Assembly: GCA_013298625.1 (NCBI GenBank)
Contig: JAAFIF010000049.1
Location: forward strand, 1 to 64,000
DNA: 64,000 nucleotides
Reading direction: 5' to 3'
Source of the DNA: Myxococcales bacterium
Lineage (GTDB): Bacteria > Myxococcota_A > Polyangia > Polyangiales > Ga0077539
Shown in pieces: positions 58,320-64,000 of this stretch (the first letter of the stretch is position 1; each line of letters starts with the position of its first letter). Under the pieces are notes generated by a model, which made no database searches, was not told the origin of the DNA, and was given only the letters and a program-made list of their open reading frames with translations. Position numbers and translations under genes: made by a program.

Positions 58320-59312
58320 GTGACCGACCCGCACGATCACCACGATCACCACCATCCTCACGAGCACGGTCACGACCACGCTCGTGACGGCGCCCACGGT
58401 GAGCGCTCGCACGAGGGGCACGACCACGCGCACGACGTGCGGGACGTCCCGTCCGAGCGGCTGCGGGCGGCGCTGGCGCTCACGGCGCTGTTTCTCGTCG
58501 TCGAGGCGGTGGGCGGGTACTTCACGCACAGCCTCGCGCTGCTCTCGGACGCAGGTCACATGCTCGCCGACACCGGTGCGCTCGCGATCGCGCTCGCGGC
58601 GAGGGTGGTCGCGCGCAAGCCTCGCAGCGCGCTTCGGACCTTCGGCTATCGCCGCGCCGAGGTGCTCGCCGCGCTCATCAACGCCTTGGTGCTCTCGGTC
58701 GGCGCCGTCGTGATCGTCTACGAAGCGCTCGAGCGATGGCGCTCGCCGCGCGCGGTGGTCGCCGGGCCCATGCTCGTGATCGCGGCGATCGGGCTCTGCG
58801 TAAACCTCCTTTCTGCCTGGATTTTGTCCCGCGGACGCGACGGGCACGACACCAATACTCGTGCCGCCCTCGCGCACGTCTTGTCCGACGCGCTCGGCTC
58901 TGTCGGGGCGATCGTCGCCGCCGCGCTGGTGCTGACGTTTGGTTGGATGCGCGCGGACGCCGTGATCTCGCTGGGCATCGCGGCGCTGGTCGCGATCGCG
59001 AGCGTGCAGCTCTTGCGGCAGGCGGGGCACGTGTTGATGGAGGGCGTCCCGCACGGGCTCTCGCTCGTCGAGCTCGAGAAGACCGTGCGCGAGACCGAGG
59101 GCGTGCGCTCGATGCACGACCTGCACGCCTGGAGAATCGCGGACGGATTCGACGCAGCCATGGTGCACGTGGTGCTCGCGCACGAGCACGAGGCCGTCGC
59201 CGTCGCGCAGCGGGTGGCCGAGCGCGTCCGCGAGCGACACGGCATCGCGCACGTCACGGTGCAGCCAGAGCACCCCGCGAGCGCGTGCCGAGACTGCGAC
59301 CCTTCGGTGTGA
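58320..59312 (+). CDS. Cation diffusion facilitator (Zn2+/Cd2+/Co2+ exporter)
   Basis: 330 residues from GTG. The first 40 residues are a His-rich metal-binding stretch (HDHHDHHHPHEHGHDH and more). Six transmembrane segments follow, with the metal-site residues in SDAGHMLADTGAL (segment II) and AHVLSDALGSVGA (segment V). A C-terminal regulatory domain has MHDLHAWRIADG. It is an inner-membrane divalent-metal/proton antiporter of the CzcD/ZitB type. It starts 61 bases after hflX; its transcription relation is unclear. Confidence 0.93.
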   Translation: MTDPHDHHDHHHPHEHGHDHARDGAHGERSHEGHDHAHDVRDVPSERLRAALALTALFLVVEAVGGYFTHSLALLSDAGHMLADTGALAIALAARVVARKPRSALRTFGYRRAEVLAALINALVLSVGAVVIVYEALERWRSPRAVVAGPMLVIAAIGLCVNLLSAWILSRGRDGHDTNTRAALAHVLSDALGSVGAIVAAALVLTFGWMRADAVISLGIAALVAIASVQLLRQAGHVLMEGVPHGLSLVELEKTVRETEGVRSMHDLHAWRIADGFDAAMVHVVLAHEHEAVAVAQRVAERVRERHGIAHVTVQPEHPASACRDCDPSV

Positions 59313-59328
59313 GCGTCGGGGCGAGCGC

Positions 59329-60798
59329 TCAGCGCGCCGCGGATTCGAGGGACAAGAGCGCGTTGCGGCGGTGCACGATCGCGAGCAGCACAGCGATCGA
59401 GGCGGCCATCGCGCACGCCCCCGCGGCGTTGCCCAGCGACTCGTTGAGGCCGGTCGCCATCGTCCCGCGCCACGACCGCTCGTCTGCGAGCGAAGCGTCC
59501 GTCGCGAGCAGGCGAAACACGTTGACCATTCCGCTCGCTGCGCTGCCGACGCCGCCGAGCGCGCACGCGGCGGTGAGCGCGGCGGCGAGCGCGGTGACGT
59601 GCGCTCTGCCCTTGGTGCGCCACTCGAGCGCGGCGAGGGCCACCGCTGCGGCTCCTGCGAAAATGAACACCAGCGAGCCACCGCCCAGCTCGCGCAGCGA
59701 GGGGAGGGTCTTCCACGTAGCGACCGCGCTCACGAGCGTGAGCAGCACGCCGAGCGCTGCGATCGCGCGGGCGAACCAGCGGGACGCGGCCGAGTCGTCG
59801 CCGAGCCAAGCCTTTGCTTGAAAGTCCTCGAGCTGCGCTGCGAGCGCCGCGCCGTCGGCGAAGCGGTCTTCGGGTTTCGCCGAGAGCGCGCGCGTGACGA
59901 TGGCGCGCAGCGCGGCGGGCACAGCCGGCGCGATCGCGTCGATCGGCTCGAGCTTGTGCATCCCGGCGGCGGACACCGTGAGCATCGCGGTGGCCTCGCG
60001 AAACGGCGGCCGGCCGGTGAGCACTTCGTAGAGCACGGCGCCGAGGGCGAAGACGTCGGTGCGCGCGTCGATGTCGTCGACGCGTCCTTGGGCTTGCTCG
60101 GGGGCCATGTACGACGGGGTTCCGAGCACGGCGCCGGCGACGGTCGCGCCCGAGGCGGCGACGTTGTTGAGCGCCTCGGCGTCGGGGTTGGCTTCGGCGA
60201 GGCCTCGCAGCTTGGCGATGCCCCAGTCGAGGACGATCGTCTCGCCGTGCTCGCCGAGCACGATGTTGTCGGGCTTGACGTCGCGGTGAACGACGCCGCG
60301 TCGGTGCGCGAAGCCGAGCGCGTGCGCCGCGCGGATCACCGCGGGGACGAGTCCGAGTCGCTGCTCGAGGGTCTTGGCCTCTTCGATCGCTGCGGACAGC
60401 GAGCGCCCGCCGATCTTTCGCATCACGTAGTACGGCGCGCCGTCACGAACGCCTCGCTCGTACACGGGCACCACCCCTGGGTGCTCGAGGTTGGCGGTCA
60501 CGATCGACTCCAGCAGAAATCGTCGGATAAACCCTGGGTCCGCTTCGCCGAGGGTCATCTCTTTGAGCGCGACGACCCGGCCGAACTGCGTGTCCTTCAC
60601 GGACAACACGCGCCCCATTCCGCCTTCGCCGAGCAGGCCCAGGGGCTCGTAGCGCTCTTTGGGCGCGGCGCTGACCGCAGTCGCTGCGCCCACGAGCGGG
60701 ACCGGCGCCGTGCTTCCCGCCGCGACGGTCGCGTCGGTCTCGAAGCACTGCGCGATTGTCTGCGCCCACGAGATCGACGCCGGTGGCTGCTGGCTCAT
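59329..60798 (-). CDS. Ser/Thr protein kinase with multi-pass C-terminus
   Basis: 489 residues. The kinase (about 50-315) has GLLGEGGMGRV, Lys in VVALKEM, HRDVKPDN, and DWG in VLDWGIAKL instead of DFG, then GTPSYMAPEQ. The C-terminal 150 residues have about four hydrophobic segments (AIAALGVLLTLVSAVATW, GSLVFIFAGAAAVALAAL, VTALAAALTAACALGGVG, CAMAASIAVLLAIV), so it is multi-pass with the kinase in the cytosol. The DWG replacement is shared with the kinase-FGE protein. It lies 52 bases downstream of the ExbD gene on the same strand. Confidence 0.92.
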   Translation of the reverse strand: MSQQPPASISWAQTIAQCFETDATVAAGSTAPVPLVGAATAVSAAPKERYEPLGLLGEGGMGRVLSVKDTQFGRVVALKEMTLGEADPGFIRRFLLESIVTANLEHPGVVPVYERGVRDGAPYYVMRKIGGRSLSAAIEEAKTLEQRLGLVPAVIRAAHALGFAHRRGVVHRDVKPDNIVLGEHGETIVLDWGIAKLRGLAEANPDAEALNNVAASGATVAGAVLGTPSYMAPEQAQGRVDDIDARTDVFALGAVLYEVLTGRPPFREATAMLTVSAAGMHKLEPIDAIAPAVPAALRAIVTRALSAKPEDRFADGAALAAQLEDFQAKAWLGDDSAASRWFARAIAALGVLLTLVSAVATWKTLPSLRELGGGSLVFIFAGAAAVALAALEWRTKGRAHVTALAAALTAACALGGVGSAASGMVNVFRLLATDASLADERSWRGTMATGLNESLGNAAGACAMAASIAVLLAIVHRRNALLSLESAAR

Positions 60799-60850
60799 GG
60801 GACGGTATTCAAGCGCAGCGCGCGAGGCTGCGCGAGGTTGTTGCGCGCTC

Positions 60851-61336
60851 TCAGAGCATGCGGACGGTGACCGGGAGCTGTCCCGAAGGAGCCGACGTGC
60901 CGTTGCCCCAGACTTCGTAGATGGCGTCCATCACGCGGGCGACGTCGTTGAAGTGCACGGTCGAGTCGGGCTGCACCCAGACCTCGCGGGACGAGAGCTG
61001 CGTGCGGTGCGCGCGCAACGCGGCGCGGAGGCGGTCGAGCTCGCCGGCGCCGCGAGGGATCGGGGTGATGTTCGCCGCGTTGGTTCCCACGCGAAACACG
61101 TCGCCCGCGAGCTCGACGCGCAGCTGATCGACGACAGGCGGCGGCGACTCGGTCGGGTCCGTCGGCCCGGTGCGCGGCTGCTCTGCGGCGAGCGCGCCGC
61201 TCTGCACCCACACCGCGGTCATCAGCAAGAACGCGATCAGCGAGACGAGCAGATCGATGAAGGGGATCATGTTGACCTGCTGATCCACGCTCTTTCGCCC
61301 GCTCTTCGCGCCGGAGTCCGTCGACACGCCTGCCAT
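60851..61336 (-). CDS. ExbD/TolR-family protein
   Basis: 161 residues. One transmembrane segment near the N-terminus (VNMIPFIDLLVSLIAFLLM) has the conserved Asp in IDLLV, which is the proton-path residue of this family. A periplasmic beta-rich domain follows (VWVQPDSTVHFNDVARVMDAI). ExbD/TolR energises outer-membrane processes with ExbB/TolQ; no partner is seen in the window. It sits upstream of the kinase gene, so they may be co-transcribed. Confidence 0.85.
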   Translation of the reverse strand: MAGVSTDSGAKSGRKSVDQQVNMIPFIDLLVSLIAFLLMTAVWVQSGALAAEQPRTGPTDPTESPPPVVDQLRVELAGDVFRVGTNAANITPIPRGAGELDRLRAALRAHRTQLSSREVWVQPDSTVHFNDVARVMDAIYEVWGNGTSAPSGQLPVTVRML

Positions 61337-61455
61337 GGTTCGCCTCGCTCTCTCGTCGGTGTCACGGCGCTGCAGTCGATTCTGCAGGCCGGCCCCATGC
61401 GACAGCGCTCGGCGCGAGAGGTTCTCGAAAAAATGCTCTCCCCTTCAGCGCGCGC

Positions 61456-61932
61456 TCACGCGCCCTGAAAGCTGCGGATCGCGCGCTCGACCTCGGTCTG
61501 CGCTCGGGCAAACGAGGTCGTCGCGCCGCCGGCTTCGACGAGGTAGACCCAGTCGTTCGTGACGAAGACGGTCACCCAGTACGTTCCGCCGCTTTGCGGG
61601 TCGCCGGTGGTGTAGCGAAAGCTCTTTCCGCTCTGGCCGCGCTCGGTGCGGACGTCGCTCTGGCCCGCGGGGCGGTAGGTCCCGCCGCGCTGAAGCCTGC
61701 GGTCGACGGCCTCGGACCAGAAGGCCATCGACGCGCGCTCGCGGTTGGGAATCGCTCGCACCGCCACCACGACGCCGTACGCGCTCAACGCGCGGTAGTC
61801 GTAGTTGGGCTGAGGGTCTGCGATCCGCGCGAACCCGTCGGGCGTTCGCAGGTGAAACGGCGTGCACGCGGGCGCCGCGCCAGCGAGGGCGAGGGCGAGG
61901 GCGAAGATCGTGCGGAGTGCGGGGCGCTTCAT
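61456..61932 (-). CDS. Small lipoprotein, unknown function
   Basis: 158 residues. The signal peptide MKRPALRTIFALALALAGA ends at PAC (lipobox Cys23). The mature domain (YRALSAYGVVVAVRAIPN, then YWVTVFVTNDWVYLVEAGG) is compact and beta-rich. No family is recognised. It is on the same strand as ExbD but separated by about 120 bases. Confidence 0.7.
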   Translation of the reverse strand: MKRPALRTIFALALALAGAAPACTPFHLRTPDGFARIADPQPNYDYRALSAYGVVVAVRAIPNRERASMAFWSEAVDRRLQRGGTYRPAGQSDVRTERGQSGKSFRYTTGDPQSGGTYWVTVFVTNDWVYLVEAGGATTSFARAQTEVERAIRSFQGA

Positions 61933-62005
61933 GGCGGTGGTTCTCTCTTGCGGGCTCAGTGTCCAACTCGAATACGTGTGTCCGTCGCGTCGCTTACAGC
62001 GAAGC

Positions 62006-62914
62006 TCACCGCGTCGTGAGCAGTCGCGGCAGCCCGAGCTGCTCGAGCACCTCGAAGGGCAGCGCGGTGTCGGGGATCGGCGCGTACGGGATCGCGCTCG
62101 GCGCGGCGCTCACCGTGTTCGGCTGCGGCCGCGCGGTGAGCGTCACGGTGATCGTCGAGAACGCAGCGCGGTTGGTCAGAAAGCGCATCCGCCCCTCGAT
62201 CTCGTCGATCGCCTGTCCGACGCGCTCGAGCTCGCGCTCGACCGCGAGCGCGTCGGTCACGCTGCTCGCGCGCGCCAAAAACTGCTGCAGCCGCGTCTGT
62301 ACGCTTCGAAGGTTCGTGAGCCTCACCTCGAGGTCGTGAAACGCCTCTGTCACGTCCTCTGCTTGCACGTTGCGGCTCGTCACCGTCGAGAGCGCTTCGA
62401 CGCGCCCCAGCGCCTCGCGAAAGCGCGCCACCGGAACGCGCACCGTCACCGAGCTGTCCGTGCGCGACGCGAGAAACCCGCCGATCGACGTCGCTGCTTC
62501 GATCACTTGATCGATGCCCGCAGGCACGTGGTCCACCTGCGCGACGAGCTGCGCGTTGTAGATGAGCAGCACGTTTGCGGGCGCTTGCTGCACCGACGCG
62601 CCGGAGCCCTCGGAGGCGCTGGGACGAACCGCCGATGCCGCGCTCTGCGCTCCGTGCGCAGCGCGCGCAGGAGCTGCGCTCGACGTCGGACGGCTCGGAG
62701 TCTGTGCGCGAGGCGCGTACGACGCCGGCGTGGACGAGGGCGCGTCCATCGCGGCTACGCTCTCGGAGTCCATCGAGGAGGCGCCGCTCGACGCCATCGC
62801 GGCGCGAGAGGGTGAATACGCGCTCGATGTGCGCGCGTACGAAGCGCTGCCGCACGCGGCGGTCGAGAGCGAGGCGAGCGAGCAGAGCGCGAGGGTGAGC
62901 GTGGCGATTCGCAT
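62006..62914 (-). CDS. DUF4349 lipoprotein
   Basis: 302 residues. The lipobox is TAACG near residue 21. A Ser/Ala/Pro-rich linker (25-105) precedes a DUF4349 domain: YNAQLVAQVDHVPAGIDQV, IGGFLASRTDSSVTVRVPVARF, NLRSVQTRLQQFLARAS, RVGQAIDEIEGRMRFL. DUF4349 proteins are envelope proteins with a long helical hairpin. The usual C-terminal transmembrane helix is absent here, so anchoring is by the lipid. Divergent from the TetR gene across about 137 bases. Confidence 0.8.
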   Translation of the reverse strand: MRIATLTLALCSLASLSTAACGSASYARTSSAYSPSRAAMASSGASSMDSESVAAMDAPSSTPASYAPRAQTPSRPTSSAAPARAAHGAQSAASAVRPSASEGSGASVQQAPANVLLIYNAQLVAQVDHVPAGIDQVIEAATSIGGFLASRTDSSVTVRVPVARFREALGRVEALSTVTSRNVQAEDVTEAFHDLEVRLTNLRSVQTRLQQFLARASSVTDALAVERELERVGQAIDEIEGRMRFLTNRAAFSTITVTLTARPQPNTVSAAPSAIPYAPIPDTALPFEVLEQLGLPRLLTTR

Positions 62915-63051
62915 GGGGCGGTGGGTCCTTCGCTCTCCAGAACGAGCCGCGCCCGTGGCGCTTACAGACGATTCGTTCTGCCCGAACCAGGGCTGTGATT
63001 TTCTTGGCCGTAGCCGCGTGACTGTCGGTCAGGTACGGTTCCAAGACTCTC

Positions 63052-63708
63052 ATGGCCCTCAAGCAGCGAGCTCGACGTGACGAGGACAAGCAGCAGCGAC
63101 GAGACGCGATCTTGAAGGCCGCGCGCGCGCTGCTCGAACGCGCGCCAAGGCTCGACACGACGGTCGCCGAGGTCGCAGAGCGCGCGGGCGTCGCGAAGGG
63201 GACGATCTTTCTCTACTACCCCACGCGCGAGGCGCTCGAGCTCGCCGTGCTCGAGCAAGAGCTGGACGGATGGTTCGACGCGCTCGACCGAGAGCTCGCT
63301 GAGCCGAGCGGCGCGTGGAGCGCGCAGCGCGTCGCCTCGGTGATCGTCGGCAGCGTGGTGCTGCGCAAGCTGATGGCGCGGCTGCTCGTGCGGCTCGAGA
63401 CCGTGCTCGAGCACGGCGCGCCCGCCGAGCAAGTGGCGCTGTTTCGTCATCGATTGCTCGACCGAACGACGCGCACAGGCGCGCTGGTCGAGAAGCGGCT
63501 CGCGCGCCTCGGCCGCGGCGACGGCGCCCGCGCGATCGTGTACGCGAGGGCGCTGCTCGTGGGACTGTGGGGCATGGCCGACGCCGCGCCGAGCGCCGCC
63601 AAGGCGATGAGCGAGCCTGCGATGGCCGCGATTCGCGTGGATTTCGAGCGCGATTTCGAGCGCTCGCTCGGGGCTCTGCTACATGCCATGCAGTCGGAGC
63701 GCGCATGA
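63052..63708 (+). CDS. TetR-family transcriptional regulator
   Basis: 218 residues. The TetR helix-turn-helix is at about 18-65 ([40 protein letters not shown]). The C-terminal ligand domain is helical. It overlaps the sirtuin start by 4 bases (ATGA), so both are translated together; the regulator may control its own operon. No operator was recognised upstream. Confidence 0.9.
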   Translation: MALKQRARRDEDKQQRRDAILKAARALLERAPRLDTTVAEVAERAGVAKGTIFLYYPTREALELAVLEQELDGWFDALDRELAEPSGAWSAQRVASVIVGSVVLRKLMARLLVRLETVLEHGAPAEQVALFRHRLLDRTTRTGALVEKRLARLGRGDGARAIVYARALLVGLWGMADAAPSAAKAMSEPAMAAIRVDFERDFERSLGALLHAMQSERA

Positions 63709-64000
63709 GCGAGAAGATTCGAATCGACAAGTCCACGTCGCTGCTGGTGTTGACCGGCGCAGGCGTCAGCGCAGAGAGCGGGATCCCCACCTTTCGCGCG
63801 TCTGCCGACGGGCTGTGGGAGAAGCATCGCATCGAGGACGTCGCCTCGCCCGAGGGCTTCGCTGAAGACCCGGCGATGGTGTGGCGCTTCTATTCGGAGC
63901 GCCGCGCGAAGGCGAAGTCCGTCGCGCCCAACCCGGGGCACCACGCGCTCGCGTCGCTCGAAGAGCAGCTCGGCGATCGGTTCATGCTGGCCACGCAAAA
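63705..64000 (+). CDS. Sir2-family NAD-dependent deacylase, N-terminus (cut by window edge)
   Basis: The first 98 codons are visible. [19 protein letters not shown] is the NAD-binding signature of sirtuins, followed by [16 protein letters not shown] and [21 protein letters not shown]. Sirtuins remove acyl groups from lysine using NAD. The start codon overlaps the TetR stop. The catalytic His and zinc Cys lie outside the window, so the activity class is not confirmed. Confidence 0.9.
   Translation, partial: MSEKIRIDKSTSLLVLTGAGVSAESGIPTFRASADGLWEKHRIEDVASPEGFAEDPAMVWRFYSERRAKAKSVAPNPGHHALASLEEQLGDRFMLATQ

Overview
The window is about 64 kb of very GC-rich DNA with strongly G/C-biased third codon positions. 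Gene content points to Myxococcota, probably a Sandaracinus/Polyangia-like bacterium. The indicators are many lipoproteins with Asp/Ala/Ser-rich linkers and Cys-rich repeats, three eukaryotic-like Ser/Thr kinases, an FHA-type sigma-54 activator, a caspase-like protein, a hybrid histidine kinase and secreted zincin-like proteins. This assignment is an inference from gene content. I saw no rRNA, tRNA, CRISPR array, intact insertion sequence or phage module.

Layout. 0-6.4 kb: the start of a secreted protein divergent from a LysR regulator, then an FAH-family hydrolase, a Cys-rich lipoprotein, a metallophosphoesterase lipoprotein, a DUF4336 protein and an unknown protein. 6.4-11.6 kb: a leftward signalling run made of a Ser/Thr kinase, a sigma-70-like factor, an unknown protein and a PAS-PAS hybrid histidine kinase. 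11.6-18.4 kb: malic enzyme MaeB, then a HEIHH/VWA protein and a MoxR-type ATPase separated by two opposite-strand genes. 18.4-24.4 kb: an envelope/secreted cluster (lipoprotein, BNR-type propeller, two Cys-rich lipoproteins, one of them a zincin). 24.3-30.2 kb: FHA/sigma-54 activator, kinase-FGE fusion and caspase-like protein.

30.4-40.5 kb: a YgfZ, lipoprotein and methyltransferase operon; an outer-membrane-type protein; BtpA-like and DUF721 proteins; an acyl-CoA dehydrogenase/DUF6285/phosphotransferase set interrupted by a lipoprotein MsrB; RNase D. 40.5-46.2 kb: a SWIM/SNF2 helicase, a decapeptide-repeat membrane protein, chorismate mutase and a B12-binding radical SAM enzyme. 46.2-54.6 kb: large lipoprotein, ClpB, lipoprotein, ThiD, a small membrane protein and a SpoU-type RNA methyltransferase.

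54.6-56.45 kb is the least ordinary part. It has a 734-base gene-free stretch with a strong terminator-like hairpin and nested inverted repeats (a candidate structured RNA), a methyltransferase gene, and a short remnant of an HNH nuclease just before hflX. hflX itself seems to start at CTG behind a perfect ribosome binding site. 58-64 kb: CDF metal exporter, a third Ser/Thr kinase, ExbD/TolR, two lipoproteins, and a TetR regulator overlapping a sirtuin cut by the window edge.

Tight packing, including four convergent genes with overlapping 3' ends, is typical of the whole window. The most promising second-look targets are the 54.6-55.3 kb structured region, the FHA activator/kinase-FGE/caspase neighbourhood and the decapeptide-repeat protein.
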